Assembly: GCF_900129375.1 (NCBI RefSeq)
Contig: NZ_FQVN01000001.1
Location: 124,001-188,000, forward strand
Length of the DNA: 64,000 bases
Direction: 5' to 3'
Origin: Streptoalloteichus hindustanus
Lineage (GTDB): Bacteria > Actinomycetota > Actinomycetes > Mycobacteriales > Pseudonocardiaceae
Numbering within the stretch: position 1 is the stretch's first letter; the number at the start of each line of letters is the position of its first letter. The notes beneath the pieces were generated by a model, which did no database searches, was not told the origin of the DNA, and saw only the letters and a list, made by a program, of their open reading frames with translations. Of this stretch, positions 7,655 to 16,188 are shown piece by piece. Made by a program: the position numbers and the translations under genes.

Positions 7655-8185
7655 GTGTCCGCACAACCAGTGCTGAGCGTGGTCGCGTCGGCAGCCGGGG
7701 GCGTCCAGGGCCTCCGGGTGGGCCTGGTCGAGCCCGCCCTCGCCGCCGGGTGGCGGGTGACCGTGACCCTCACCCCGACCGCCGCGCGCTGGCTGACCGA
7801 CCTGGGCGAGGTCGACCGGCTGGCCCTGGCGACCGGCCTGCCGGTGCGCTGGGACTCCCGGCTGCCCACCGAGCCCCGCCCGCACCCCGACCCGGACGTC
7901 GCCGTCCTCGCGCCCGCCTCCGCCAACACCGTCGCCAAGCTCGCCCTCGGCATCGCCGAGAACCAGGCGCTCACCCAGCTCTGCGAGGCCGTCGGCAACC
8001 CGGCGGTGCCGGTCGTCGTCCTGCCCAGGACCAACGCGTTCCAGGCCCGGCACCCCGCGTGGAACGGCCACCTCGCCACGCTCCGCTCGGCGGGCGTCCA
8101 CCTGGTCGACGCGCGACCGGGCGCCGACGGCGCGCTCCCGTGGCCGGCCGTCCTCGACTCCGTGTCCCGGGCCGCCCGGGCGTGA
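7655..8185 (+). CDS. Flavoprotein (HFCD / PPC-decarboxylase-like fold)
   Basis: A 176-residue protein resembling the FMN-binding homo-oligomeric Cys decarboxylase family (Dfp, EpiD, MrsD). It opens LSVVASAAGGVQGLRVGLVEPA and has VAVLAPASANTVAKLALGIAENQ, matching the flavin-contacting APASANT-type motif. It is shorter than bifunctional Dfp/CoaBC and lacks the synthetase half. The His that catalyses phosphopantothenoylcysteine decarboxylation is not in its usual place, so it is probably not CoaC. GTG at 7655 has AGGGGAG upstream. Monocistronic. Confidence 0.7.
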   Translation: MSAQPVLSVVASAAGGVQGLRVGLVEPALAAGWRVTVTLTPTAARWLTDLGEVDRLALATGLPVRWDSRLPTEPRPHPDPDVAVLAPASANTVAKLALGIAENQALTQLCEAVGNPAVPVVVLPRTNAFQARHPAWNGHLATLRSAGVHLVDARPGADGALPWPAVLDSVSRAARA

Positions 8186-8373
8186 CGGGCGGCCATCACC
8201 GTTTCGTGGCGCGCTGCCGTCCGGTCGGGGAGGCGCGTTCGGGTTAGCGTCAGGTGTGGGCGGCCACACACTCGCCCATCCCGCCAGCCCTGACCCACCG
8301 CGACGGCGAACCGCCACCCCTGTGGAGTCGCCGACCCCCGCCCGTGACCCCTCGGTGCCAGGAGGTGGTGGAC

Positions 8374-9198
8374 GTGGACGCGTGCGCACCAGAAGGACGA
8401 GGACCCGGCGACGTCGCGCCGCCGGCGATCCGGGCACGGCTGGCGTTCCTGGTCGGGAGCGACCGGGTCAGCCGGGCGCTGGCGGCGACGGGCACGGCGT
8501 TCGTCGTCCTCGGCCACACCCTGCTCGTCGGCCTCCACCTGCTGCCCGACCTGGGCGGGGTCGACCCCGTGCGGGATCTGCTCAGCGACTACGCGCTGGG
8601 CCCGACCGGGTGGGTCTTCACCCTCGCGATGTGCGCGGGCGCGCTCGGCTCGGCGGCGCTGGTGGTGGCGCTGTCCTCCCTGGCCGTGCTGCACGGGCGG
8701 GGGACGACGGCGGTGATGGCGGTCTGGTGCGTCGGCCTCGTCGGCGTGGCCCTGATCCCGCCCGGCCCGCTCGTGGTCGGGCCGCCCGCGATCGGCTCGC
8801 TCGTGGTGGGCCCGCTCGTGGTCGGCCCCGTCCCCGGCCCGGCCGACACGGCGGTGGCCGCCCACTTCTGGCTCGCCGCGACGACGTGCGTGAGCCTGCC
8901 CGCCGCCGGCGCCGTCGTCGGCTGGCGGCACCGCCGGCACGACCACTGGCGGCGGTTCGCGCTCCCGACCCTGGGCCTGTGCCTGGCCGACGCGCTCTGC
9001 CTGCTCCCGATCGCGGTCACCGTCACCGCCCACCGGCTCCTCGGGGGCTCGTGGCCGCTGGCCTCCGCCTTCGGCCTGCTCGAACGCCTCGCGGTCGCGC
9101 TCGACACCGTGGTGCTCGTCGTCCTCGGGCTCTGGGCGTGGCACTGCGCTCGCCCCGTCCGGGACAGCCGTCGCCACGAGCTCCCCGGCCAGCCATGA
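8374..9198 (+). CDS. DUF998-family multi-pass membrane protein
   Basis: A 274-residue integral membrane protein with six or seven hydrophobic helices and the DUF998 arrangement: VGLHLLPDLGGVDPVRDLLSDYALGPTGWVF after the first helix and a polar WRHRRHDHWRR loop later. Function unknown. GTG at 8374 is 8 nt after AGGAGG; the in-frame extension to 8254 has no ribosome site. Odd feature: between helices 3 and 4 there is a Val/Gly/Pro repeat (PPGPLVVGP..SLVVGPLVVGP, bases ~8758-8840) that looks like a recent in-frame expansion. A TTAGCGT -10-like box lies near 8245. Confidence 0.7.
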   Translation: MDACAPEGRGPGDVAPPAIRARLAFLVGSDRVSRALAATGTAFVVLGHTLLVGLHLLPDLGGVDPVRDLLSDYALGPTGWVFTLAMCAGALGSAALVVALSSLAVLHGRGTTAVMAVWCVGLVGVALIPPGPLVVGPPAIGSLVVGPLVVGPVPGPADTAVAAHFWLAATTCVSLPAAGAVVGWRHRRHDHWRRFALPTLGLCLADALCLLPIAVTVTAHRLLGGSWPLASAFGLLERLAVALDTVVLVVLGLWAWHCARPVRDSRRHELPGQP

Positions 9199-9385
9199 GC
9201 ACGCGGCTGTGGCCTTCACCACGACCCGGCGTCAGCCGGGCTGAGCAGGGCCGCACACAGCGTCTTCAGCTCCTCCGCGCGGCCCGCGACACCGCACGGC
9301 CGAGGTGTGCCGCCCGGGACGGAAGCGAGCTCCGGCGCCACTCCGGCGCCAGCTCCACACGGGACGTCCGTTCCCAGCAAGGGAA

Positions 9386-9430
9386 CGAAAAACGCCCCCG
9401 GGACCTGTTTTCCCAGGTCACGGGGGCGTT
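9386..9430 (-). terminator. Rho-independent terminator after tRNA-Tyr
   Basis: Arms 9391-9407 and 9414-9430 pair over 16 of 17 positions with one G/A mismatch and a 6-nt loop. On the minus strand the stem is followed by TTTTTCG, a true U-tract, 11 bp beyond the tRNA-Tyr 3' end. Confidence 0.9.
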
Positions 9431-9440
9431 CTCCGTGGTG

Positions 9441-9522
9441 TGGCAGGTGTTGGATTCGAACCAACGTAGGCTGAGCCGACGGATTTACAGTCCGCTCCCT
9501 TTGGCCACTCGGGCAACCTGCC
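9441..9522 (-). tRNA. tRNA-Tyr (GTA)
   Basis: An 82-nt class II tRNA with acceptor GGCAGGT/ACCTGCC, D-arm TGCCCGAGTGGCCAAAGGGA, anticodon loop with GTA (bases 9486-9488), a long variable arm and T-arm GGTTCGAATCC. CCA is not encoded. Followed by a good terminator. Confidence 0.95.
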
Positions 9523-9636
9523 GTTGCCGCCCCCGTTCGGGGGCTGCGGTCCAGAAGCATACATACCTCCCCCGCTCGGGAGCCAATCGGCCCCCGGTAG
9601 CGTGGCGAGCCGGATCCGAGACGAAAGGGCGTGCAC

Positions 9637-10128
9637 GTGGCGGACCCGTCGTTCGACGTGGTGAGCAAGGTCGACCGGCAGGAGGTCGACAACGCGCTCA
9701 ACCAGGCGGCCAAGGAGATCACGACCCGCTTCGACTTCCGGGGCACCGGGGCGCAGGTGTCCTGGGCCGGGGAGGAGGCGGTGGCCATCCAGGCCGAGAC
9801 CGAGGAGCGGTGCAAGGCCGCGATCGAGGTCTTCCGTGACAAGCTGGTCAAGCGCGGCATCTCGCTGAAGGCGTTCGAGGTCGGCGAGCCCGCCGTGTCC
9901 GGCAAGATCTACAAGGTCACCGGGAAGATCCTGCAGGGCATCGCCTCGGACAAGGCCAAGGAGATCGCCAAGGCCATCAGGGACGAGGGCCCGAAGGGCG
10001 TGCAGGCGCAGATCCAGGGCGACCAGCTCCGGGTCTCCGGCAAGAAGAAGGACCACCTGCAGGAGGTCATCGCGCTGCTGAAGGCGAAGGACTTCGGCAT
10101 CGCCCTGCAGTTCACCAACTACCGCTGA
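9637..10128 (+). CDS. YajQ family cyclic-di-GMP/nucleotide-binding protein
   Basis: A 163-residue YajQ/UPF0234 protein. It shows [20 protein letters not shown] at the N-terminus, [53 protein letters not shown] and the C-terminal LQFTNYR, all conserved. Family members bind nucleotides or RNA, and some proteobacterial ones bind c-di-GMP; its role in actinomycetes is not settled. GTG at 9637 chosen over 9631 because the family begins here and AAAGGG is 7 nt upstream. Confidence 0.93.
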   Translation: MADPSFDVVSKVDRQEVDNALNQAAKEITTRFDFRGTGAQVSWAGEEAVAIQAETEERCKAAIEVFRDKLVKRGISLKAFEVGEPAVSGKIYKVTGKILQGIASDKAKEIAKAIRDEGPKGVQAQIQGDQLRVSGKKKDHLQEVIALLKAKDFGIALQFTNYR

Positions 10129-10145
10129 CGCGTCTGGGGGACGAG

Positions 10146-11027
10146 TTGAGGGGGATCATCCTCGCCGGGGGCAGCGGCACCCGGCTGCACCCGATCACGC
10201 AGGCCGTGTCGAAGCAGCTGCTGCCCGTCTACGACAAGCCGATGGTGTACTACCCGCTGTCGGTGCTGATGCTGGCCGGCATCCGGGAGATCCTCATCAT
10301 CTCCACCCCCACCGACCTGCCGCTGTTCCGGCGGCTGCTCGGCGACGGCTCGCAGCTGGGGCTGCGGCTGGAGTACGCGGAGCAGCCCCAGCCGAACGGG
10401 CTGGCCGAGGCGTTCGTCATCGGCGCGGACTTCGTCGGCGACCAGGACGTGGCGCTGGTGCTGGGCGACAACATCTTCTACGGCCAGGGCTTCTCGCGGC
10501 TGCTCCAGCAGGAGGCCGCGAAGCTGGACGGCTGCGTGTTGTTCGGCTACCCGGTGAAGGACCCGGAGCGGTACGGCGTCGGCGAGGTCGACGCGGACGG
10601 CCGGCTGGTGTCGATCGAGGAGAAGCCGGAGCGGCCGAGGTCGAACCGGGCGATCACCGGCCTGTACTTCTACGACAACCGGGTCGTGGAGATCGCCAGG
10701 GGCCTGCGGCCGTCCGAGCGGGGCGAGCTGGAGATCACCGACGTCAACCTGGCCTACCTGCGCGAGGGCCGGGCCCGGCTGGTGGACCTGGGCCGCGGGT
10801 TCGCCTGGCTGGACACCGGCACCCACGACTCGCTGCTGGAGGCCGGCCAGTTCGTCCAGGTGCTGGAGCACCGGCAGGGCGTGCGCATCGCCTGCCTGGA
10901 GGAGATCGCGCTGCGGATGGGCTTCATCGACGCGGAGGCGTGCCACGCGCTGGGCGCCAAGCTCGCGAAGTCCGGCTACGGCCAGTACGTCATGAACGTC
11001 GCGAAGCTGGCCGGCGCGGCCGGCTGA
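10146..11027 (+). CDS. rmlA: Glucose-1-phosphate thymidylyltransferase
   Basis: A 293-residue RmlA that makes dTDP-glucose from glucose-1-phosphate and dTTP, the first step of dTDP-rhamnose and deoxysugar synthesis. It has the nucleotidyltransferase signature [13 protein letters not shown] (residues 6-18), [17 protein letters not shown], the metal-binding LGDNIFYG (~108), [11 protein letters not shown] and TGLYFYDN. Length is typical of the short class (RmlA/RfbA). The start is a TTG at 10146, after GGGGGACGAG. No other rml genes are adjacent. Ends at a strong hairpin facing htpX. Confidence 0.95.
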   Translation: MRGIILAGGSGTRLHPITQAVSKQLLPVYDKPMVYYPLSVLMLAGIREILIISTPTDLPLFRRLLGDGSQLGLRLEYAEQPQPNGLAEAFVIGADFVGDQDVALVLGDNIFYGQGFSRLLQQEAAKLDGCVLFGYPVKDPERYGVGEVDADGRLVSIEEKPERPRSNRAITGLYFYDNRVVEIARGLRPSERGELEITDVNLAYLREGRARLVDLGRGFAWLDTGTHDSLLEAGQFVQVLEHRQGVRIACLEEIALRMGFIDAEACHALGAKLAKSGYGQYVMNVAKLAGAAG

Positions 11028-11051
11028 GCCACTCCGCTCCCCAGACGACGA

Positions 11052-11082
11052 GGGCGCGTTCACCGGTGCGGTGAACGCGCCC
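11052..11082. terminator. Hairpin between convergent rmlA and htpX
   Basis: A 14-bp perfect stem (11052-11065 with 11069-11082) around a tight 3-nt loop, followed on the plus strand by TTCT. It probably serves both genes. Confidence 0.8.
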
Positions 11083-11106
11083 TTCTCGTGCGCGCCCCGG
11101 CCGCTC

Positions 11107-11985
11107 TCACCAGGGGTGGCGGCGCTCGGCGAGTTCCTCCAGCCGCCGGACGCGGTCGGCGATCGGCGGGTGGGTGGAGAAGAGCCTGGCCAGCTGCTCC
11201 CCCGGCCGGAACGGGTTGGCGATCATCAGGTGCGCCTGGTTCACCAGGCCCGGCTCGGGCGGCAGCGGACGCGCCTGGGTGCCCTGCTCCAGCTTGCGCA
11301 ACGCCGAGGCCAGCGCGAGCGGGTCGCCGGTGAGCGCGGCGCCGGACGCGTCGGCCTGGTACTCCCTGGACCGGCTGACCGCCATCCGCACGATGCCGGC
11401 GGCGATCGGCCCCAGGATCGAGATCAGCAGCAGCGCGATCGGGTTCGGCCGGTCGTCGTCGTCCCCGCCGTCCCCCCCGAACAGCCCGGCGAACATGGCG
11501 ATGTTGGCCAGGAAGGTCACCACGCTGGCCAGCGCTCCGGCCACGCACGAGGTGAGGATGTCGCGGTTGTACACGTGCGCCAGCTCGTGCGCGAGGACCG
11601 CCCGCAGCTCGCGTTCGTCAAGCAGCGCCAGGATGCCGCTGGTGCAGCACACGGCCGCGTTGCGCGGGTTCCTGCCGGTGGCGAAGGCGTTGGGCGCGTC
11701 GGTGGGGCTGATGTAGAGCCGGGGCACGGGCTGCCGCGCGGACGTCGCCAGCTCCCGCACGATCCGGTACATGGCGGGCTGCTCGGCCTCCGACACCGGA
11801 CGCGCGTGCATGGCCCGCAGCGCCAGCCGGTCGGAGTTGAAGTACGCGAAGGCGTTGACGCCCAGCGCCACCAGCAGGCCGACGACCAGGGCGGTCCGGC
11901 CGAAGAACGAGCTGACCACGACGATCAGCGCGCCGAGGCCGCCCAGCAGCAGCGCGGTCTTCACCCCGTTGTAGTGCCTGTGCAC
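11107..11985 (-). CDS. htpX: Membrane zinc metalloprotease HtpX
   Basis: A 292-residue M48B protease for membrane-protein quality control. Hydrophobic helices lie at ~10-50, followed by a cytosolic-type domain with the zinc motif HELAH (~134-138), two further helices around residues 150-200, and [11 protein letters not shown] carrying the third zinc ligand Glu. The GTG at 11985 starts [14 protein letters not shown], the conserved N-terminus, and has GGAGG upstream. Between the second helix pair is an acidic [13 protein letters not shown] loop. Monocistronic. Confidence 0.93.
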   Translation of the reverse strand: MHRHYNGVKTALLLGGLGALIVVVSSFFGRTALVVGLLVALGVNAFAYFNSDRLALRAMHARPVSEAEQPAMYRIVRELATSARQPVPRLYISPTDAPNAFATGRNPRNAAVCCTSGILALLDERELRAVLAHELAHVYNRDILTSCVAGALASVVTFLANIAMFAGLFGGDGGDDDDRPNPIALLLISILGPIAAGIVRMAVSRSREYQADASGAALTGDPLALASALRKLEQGTQARPLPPEPGLVNQAHLMIANPFRPGEQLARLFSTHPPIADRVRRLEELAERRHPW

Positions 11986-12210
11986 GTCTTGTCGCCTCCG
12001 AGGTGCTCGCCACACCCGGGTTACCCGGAACGTCGCATCCACCCGGTCAACGCCCGGTGCGCGCGGCGGGTTCCACGACCACAACTGATCAACGCCCAGG
12101 TCGGAGGGCGACGCCGTGGTCCCGAGGGAGTGGGGCGGAGGCTTCCGCCACCCGCGAACACCGGCCGGAGGCCGAGCGCCCGGGCGGGTCCGGCGGGCGC
12201 GCGCGTGGGG

Positions 12211-12753
12211 TCAGAGCGTCCCGCGTCCGCCGACACCGCCCGGCCGGGGCGGGCCGCCGGGACGCCGGGTGGCGGCCTCCGGGGCCGGCTCCGCGGCCGG
12301 GTCCAGCGGCGGCGGCGGGGGCACGTCGGTCAGCCAGTCCGCCAGCCGGTCGCGTTCGTGCACCAGCTCCGCCACCGCGCCTTCGCCGGTCGGTGATCCG
12401 GTGCCCGGATACCCGAAGTCGGGCGCCCAGTGCAGGGCGTCGAACGGGCAGACCTCCACGCAGATGCCGCAGTACAGGCAGTGCCCGTAGTCGATGGCGA
12501 ACCGGTCGAGGACGTTGCGCTGCCGTGGGCGGGCAGCGCCGGGCTGCTGCACGGTCTCGGTGTGCGACGCGATGTGGATGCACCAGTCTGGGCACTCCCG
12601 GGCGCACAACATGCACACCGTGCAGTTGGCCTCCAGCAGCGCGATCACGCCGCGGGAGCGCGCCGGCAGATCGGGGGCCGGCAGGTCGGTCTCCGGCACG
12701 TCAGTGGCCGGCGAGTCGGGAGCCGACAGGTCGGGGCCGCGCTCGTCCGTCAT
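12211..12753 (-). CDS. NuoI-like 2x[4Fe-4S] ferredoxin subunit (orphan complex-I cassette)
   Basis: A 180-residue protein with two full [4Fe-4S] motifs, [12 protein letters not shown] (~43-54) and [12 protein letters not shown] (~91-102), spaced as in NuoI. Unlike the nuoI at 34 kb it has a low-complexity N-terminus ([20 protein letters not shown]) and a proline-rich C-terminus. It is the last gene of nuoB-nuoC-nuoI; its ATG at 12753 overlaps the nuoC-like stop by 4 nt, with GGAGGGAG upstream. Predicted to carry electrons between a soluble donor and the NuoB-like N2 cluster. No D or membrane subunit is adjacent, so the complex is undefined. Confidence 0.8.
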   Translation of the reverse strand: MTDERGPDLSAPDSPATDVPETDLPAPDLPARSRGVIALLEANCTVCMLCARECPDWCIHIASHTETVQQPGAARPRQRNVLDRFAIDYGHCLYCGICVEVCPFDALHWAPDFGYPGTGSPTGEGAVAELVHERDRLADWLTDVPPPPPLDPAAEPAPEAATRRPGGPPRPGGVGGRGTL

Positions 12754-13331
12754 TCGCTCTCCCTCCTCGGACCCCACTCCGGACCCGGCACGCCGGGCGG
12801 CGCCAGCCGTCGGCGGCTGGGCGCGGCGGTGCCGTCCTCCCCCGGCTCCAGCCGGCCCGGCCACGGCCGGACGACCCGGGAGGCCAGCACGAAGTCCTTG
12901 CGCAGCGGATGACCGGCGAACTCGGCCGGAAGCAGCAGCCGACGCGGGTCCGGGTGGCCGGCCAGGGCGACGCCGAACATCTCGGCCACCTCGCGCTCGT
13001 GCCAGGCCGCGCCGGCCCACACGCCCGCCACGCTGGGCAGCGCCGCCCCCGCCGCCACCTCGGTGCGCAGGAGCAGGCCGTCCCAGGAGGCCGGCGCGAG
13101 CACGTGCAGCAGCACCGCGTGCCGCTCGCCGACCGAGCCCGGCCGGCCGGCGTCCTCGGCCCCGAGCCAGTCGAAGGCCCCGCAGCCGAGTTCGTCCCTG
13201 GCCGTCGTGGCGGCCTCGACCCACCGCTCGACCGGGACGTGGACGACGGTCTGCCCGAACGCGGTGCGCGCGTCGAGGTCGGGCAGCAGGTCGACGAGGC
13301 GGTCGGCGAGCCGCTGGCTGCCCGCCGTCAC
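12750..13331 (-). CDS. NuoC-like 30-kDa subunit (orphan complex-I cassette)
   Basis: A 193-residue protein matching the respiratory 30-kDa subunit. The signature [21 protein letters not shown], followed by LRKDF, aligns with the consensus ERExxDMFG..GHP..R..L.KDY of NuoC. The N-terminal ~100 residues are divergent and the C-terminus carries an extra Arg/Pro tail. GTG at 13331 overlaps the nuoB-like stop (4 nt), so the three genes form a tightly coupled operon. In complex I, NuoC helps dock NuoB and NuoD; NuoD is missing here. Confidence 0.8.
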   Translation of the reverse strand: MTAGSQRLADRLVDLLPDLDARTAFGQTVVHVPVERWVEAATTARDELGCGAFDWLGAEDAGRPGSVGERHAVLLHVLAPASWDGLLLRTEVAAGAALPSVAGVWAGAAWHEREVAEMFGVALAGHPDPRRLLLPAEFAGHPLRKDFVLASRVVRPWPGRLEPGEDGTAAPSRRRLAPPGVPGPEWGPRRESE

Positions 13332-13780
13332 GCCGCCACCTCCCCGGTGACCATCCGGTGGAGGGCGACCAGGCCCTCCAGCAGCGCCTCCGGTCGGGGC
13401 GGGCAGCCCGGCACCGCCACGTGGACCGGCAGGACCTGGTCGACGCCCTTGGTAACGGAGTAGGAGTCCCAGTACGGGCCGCCGGTGTTCGAGCACGCGC
13501 CGACGGAGAGCACGTACCTCGGCTCCGGCATCCGCTCGTAGGTGGCCAGCACGGCCGGGAGCATCACGTCGGTGACGGTGCCGGAGACCACCAGGACGTG
13601 GGCCCGCTCGGGGGCGCCGGCGCCGGAGACCGGCCGCACGCCGAGGTCGGCGGGCCGGTCCTGGTCGTCGCCCCGGCCGTGCAGCGCGGCCATCACCTCG
13701 ACGCCGCAGCAGGCGAGGCCCAGGTCGAGCACATCGACCTCGTAGGTCGTGCCCCAGTCCAGGGTGAAGCGGGTACCCAC
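13328..13780 (-). CDS. NuoB-like N2-cluster subunit (orphan complex-I cassette)
   Basis: A 150-residue member of the 20-kDa (PSST) family. All four cluster-N2 cysteines are present in [28 protein letters not shown] and [16 protein letters not shown]. It differs clearly from the nuoB at 43 kb (shorter, N-terminus [17 protein letters not shown]) and resembles the forms found in multisubunit hydrogenase/complex-I-like modules. The start is uncertain: GTG at 13780 begins near family similarity but has no Shine-Dalgarno, so the message may be leaderless. First gene of the nuoB-C-I set, divergent from DUF2630. Confidence 0.8.
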   Translation of the reverse strand: MGTRFTLDWGTTYEVDVLDLGLACCGVEVMAALHGRGDDQDRPADLGVRPVSGAGAPERAHVLVVSGTVTDVMLPAVLATYERMPEPRYVLSVGACSNTGGPYWDSYSVTKGVDQVLPVHVAVPGCPPRPEALLEGLVALHRMVTGEVAA

Positions 13781-13877
13781 GAAAGGAGGGTATGCCAGCG
13801 CCGGGAGCGCGCCCCGCGGGTCACCCGTCCCGGTCAGGGCCGGCCCCGGCGAACGACGAGCATGGGGAGCGAGCGCG

Positions 13878-14120
13878 GTGACCGACGACGACGTGATGAA
13901 CCGGATCCAGAAGCTCGTCGAGGAGGAGCACCAGCTCCGGGAGCGGGCGGTGGGCGAGGGGGTCTCCGAGGACGAGACCGCCCGGCTGCGCCGGCTGGAG
14001 GAGGCGCTGGACCAGTGCTGGGACCTGCTGCGGCAGCGCAGGGCCCGGCGGGACACCGGCCAGAACCCGGACGAGGCGCGGCCCCGACCCCCGGCCGAGG
14101 TGGAGGGCTACCTGCAGTAG
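13878..14120 (+). CDS. DUF2630 family small protein
   Basis: An 80-residue, highly charged helical protein matching DUF2630: MNRIQKLVEEEHQLRERA near the start, ARLRRLEEALDQCWDLLRQR in the middle and RPPAEVEGYLQ at the C-terminus. Function unknown; actinobacteria-specific. GTG at 13878 has GGGGAG upstream. The start overlaps the stop of a possible 29-codon leader ORF (13792-13881). Divergent from the nuoB-like gene (97 bp). Confidence 0.85.
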   Translation: MTDDDVMNRIQKLVEEEHQLRERAVGEGVSEDETARLRRLEEALDQCWDLLRQRRARRDTGQNPDEARPRPPAEVEGYLQ

Positions 14121-14142
14121 CCGGCGACCGGGCGCGGCAGGT

Positions 14143-14163
14143 CTCGGGAGCCCGTCTCCCGGG
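14143..14163. terminator. Short hairpin between DUF2630 and the convergent small gene
   Basis: An 8-bp stem with one G-U pair and a 5-nt CCCGT loop, 22 bp after the DUF2630 stop. A moderate terminator candidate. Confidence 0.45.
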
Positions 14164-14198
14164 CGTGCGGACGCGGGCGCCGCGGTGGGGCGGCCGTG

Positions 14199-14504
14199 CT
14201 AGGGCAGGAGGTGCCGGGCCAGGACGCCGCGCCACGGGTTGGCGCAGCAGGTGGTGTCGAGCCGGCGGCCGGCCTCGACCGCGTCGATGATGATGCGGAT
14301 CTGGTCGGCGGTCGCCCCTGCCTTGTTGACCGGCCCGGTGGCCACGGAGCGCAGGGTCGCGGCCAGCGCGTCCAGCACGAGCACCGCGTTCCGTAGCGCC
14401 GCCTCCGACACCACCCGGACCGGCTCCGGCAGGTCCTCGGCGAACTCCTCGTCGACCCCGCCGTCGGTGAGCTCGTCCACGCACCGCGCGTTGATCTTGT
14501 GCAT
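14199..14504 (-). CDS. Hypothetical protein, 101 residues
   Basis: Not recognised. The protein starts MHKINARCVDELTDGGVDEE and is mostly helical by composition, with ALRNAVLVLDALAATLRSVA, ADQIRIIIDAVEAGRR and a C-terminal CCANPW. Codon use (G/C third positions) supports coding, as does the absence of a better frame. No membrane segment. It lies alone between DUF2630 (convergent) and ddaH. Start ATG 14504 lacks a clear ribosome site. Confidence 0.5.
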   Translation of the reverse strand: MHKINARCVDELTDGGVDEEFAEDLPEPVRVVSEAALRNAVLVLDALAATLRSVATGPVNKAGATADQIRIIIDAVEAGRRLDTTCCANPWRGVLARHLLP

Positions 14505-14625
14505 CGCCGCGATGCTAGGCCGTTCAGCCCAGCAGCGACACGAATCTCACCCGGTCAGGCGATCGTCGGCACCCCACCGGAGCCAGCCCCTCGACTGCCT
14601 CCGCTGAACGGCGGTGGAAACACGA

Positions 14626-14657
14626 GGGGCTGGGAGCGCGTGAGCGCTCCCAGCCCC
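14626..14657 (-). terminator. Hairpin after ddaH
   Basis: A 14-bp perfect stem (14626-14639 with 14644-14657) and a GTGA tetraloop, 18 bp beyond the ddaH stop. Confidence 0.85.
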
Positions 14658-14674
14658 GGCGTGGGATCAGGAGA

Positions 14675-15568
14675 TCAGCCGCGCAGCTCCATCGTGCAGC
14701 ACTTCGGGCCGCCACCGGACTTGCGCAGCTCGGAGATGTCCACGAAGACGGGCTCGAAGCCGCGCTCCGCGATCCGCTCGGCGAGGTGCGTGGCCTCCAC
14801 CGGCAGCACCACGTTGCGGCCGTCGGACACGCCGTTGAGGCCCAGGCACTCGGCGTCGGCGTCGTTGGCGATCACCGCGTCCGGGAACAGGCGGCGCAGC
14901 ACCCGCTGCGAGCCGGCCGAGAACGCCTTCGGGTAGTACGCGACGAGCGGCCGCTCGGACTGGTCGTCCAGCACGAACAGGGCGACGTCGAGGTGGTAGT
15001 ACCTCGGGTCCACCAACCGCAGCGAGACGACGGGGACGCCCAGCACCTCCTGGGCCTCGGCGTGCGCGCCGGGGTCGGTGCGGAAGCCGGTGCCGGCCAG
15101 CAGCAGGCTGCCCGTCCAGGCGAAGTCGCCCTCCGCCTCGTTGATCTTCTCGGGCATGACCACGCTGCGGTAGCCGTGCTCCAGGAACCAGCGCCGGAAG
15201 TGCTCGGCCTCGGCGGAGCGCTGCTCGGCGCGGAACCGCGAGCCCAGCACCCGGCCGTCGATCACGGTGCCGGAGTTGGCGGAGAACACCATGTCCGGCA
15301 GGCCCGGCTGCGGCTCGATCGTCTCGACCTGGTGGCCGAGCCGCTCGTAGGTCCGCTTCAGCTCGGTCCACTGCTCGACCGCCAGCTCGGTGCTGACCGG
15401 CTGGTCGGGGCGCATCCACGGGTTGATCACGTACTCCACGGTGAAGTACCGCGGCTCGCACATGAGGTACCGACGGCGGGTCGGGACCCGCTCCTGGGTG
15501 GCGGCGAGGGCGCCGGGGGCGGTCTCCGGCGCGGGCGTCGCCAGCGGCGCGTCAAGGGTGGACGACAT
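14675..15568 (-). CDS. ddaH: Dimethylarginine dimethylaminohydrolase-family amidinohydrolase
   Basis: A 297-residue guanidino-group-modifying enzyme of the DDAH/arginine deiminase superfamily. Visible: YLMCEPRYFTVEYVINPWM, the substrate-loop LPDMVFSANSG with its Asp, EAEGDFAWTG, RYYHLDVALFVLD with the catalytic His, and the nucleophile near the C-terminus in GGPKCCTMELR. Family members hydrolyse methylated arginine, or arginine itself, to citrulline. It is divergent from an Lrp/AsnC regulator, a common pairing in actinobacteria that suggests amino-acid-responsive control. ATG 15568 begins before a low-complexity leader of ~30 residues; no strong Shine-Dalgarno. Confidence 0.85.
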   Translation of the reverse strand: MSSTLDAPLATPAPETAPGALAATQERVPTRRRYLMCEPRYFTVEYVINPWMRPDQPVSTELAVEQWTELKRTYERLGHQVETIEPQPGLPDMVFSANSGTVIDGRVLGSRFRAEQRSAEAEHFRRWFLEHGYRSVVMPEKINEAEGDFAWTGSLLLAGTGFRTDPGAHAEAQEVLGVPVVSLRLVDPRYYHLDVALFVLDDQSERPLVAYYPKAFSAGSQRVLRRLFPDAVIANDADAECLGLNGVSDGRNVVLPVEATHLAERIAERGFEPVFVDISELRKSGGGPKCCTMELRG

Positions 15569-15643
15569 GAATCGAAATCTAAGGTCCGCCTTCACCACCA
15601 CTCAACGCCGCTTTGTTGCGACATGTGGTGCAGAATCTTGCGT

Positions 15644-16090
15644 ATGGACGCCATCGACCAGCGGATCATTTCGTGCCTCGTCGCCGACGCCCGCTCCAGC
15701 TACGCGGAGATCGGCGCCGTGGTGGGCCTGTCCGCCCCCGCGGTGAAGCGCCGGGTGGACAAACTGCTGGACACCGGCGTCCTGCGGGGGTTCACCGCGG
15801 TGGTCGACCCGGAGGCCCTCGGCTGGGGGACGGAGGCGTTCGTCGAGGTGCACTGCCGGGGCAACGTCACGCCCGGCCAGATCCGGATCGGCCTGGAGCC
15901 GCTGCCCGAGGTCGTGGCCGCCTACACCGTCTCGGGCGCGGCCGACGCCATCGTGCACCTGCGCGCCGCCGACATCCACCACCTGGAGAGCGCGCTGGAG
16001 AGACTTCGCGCGGTCGAGTTCATCGAGCGCACCGTGTCGACCGTGGTGCTGTCCCGGCTGCTGGAGCGCCCGCCCGCCCCCGGGGCGTGA
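15644..16090 (+). CDS. Lrp/AsnC family transcriptional regulator
   Basis: A 148-residue regulator with the AsnC-type helix-turn-helix ([20 protein letters not shown], then [20 protein letters not shown]) and a C-terminal RAM ligand-binding domain ([19 protein letters not shown]). ATG 15644 is the family start; the in-frame ATG at 15623 only adds WCRILR. The 75-bp gap to the divergent ddaH probably holds its operator, and it likely controls ddaH and itself in response to an amino acid (inference). Confidence 0.9.
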   Translation: MDAIDQRIISCLVADARSSYAEIGAVVGLSAPAVKRRVDKLLDTGVLRGFTAVVDPEALGWGTEAFVEVHCRGNVTPGQIRIGLEPLPEVVAAYTVSGAADAIVHLRAADIHHLESALERLRAVEFIERTVSTVVLSRLLERPPAPGA

Positions 16091-16100
16091 CGCCGCCGGC

Positions 16101-16136
16101 CGGACAGCCGGACAGCCGGACGGACAGCCGCGACAG
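16101..16136. repeat. Short tandem repeat, CGGACAGC units
   Basis: Three copies of CGGACAGC with a partial CGGA unit and a degenerate end, directly after the Lrp gene. Probably a replication-slippage tract; no function assigned. Confidence 0.6.
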
Positions 16137-16188
16137 ACGTGCGCCAGGCCACAGTCCGGCCGGACGGGCGAGTGGCAAGATCCCCGGC

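Noticed and set aside
15623-15643. Upstream ATG for the Lrp regulator
   Set aside because: Adds seven residues outside the family; ATG 15644 matches the conserved start.
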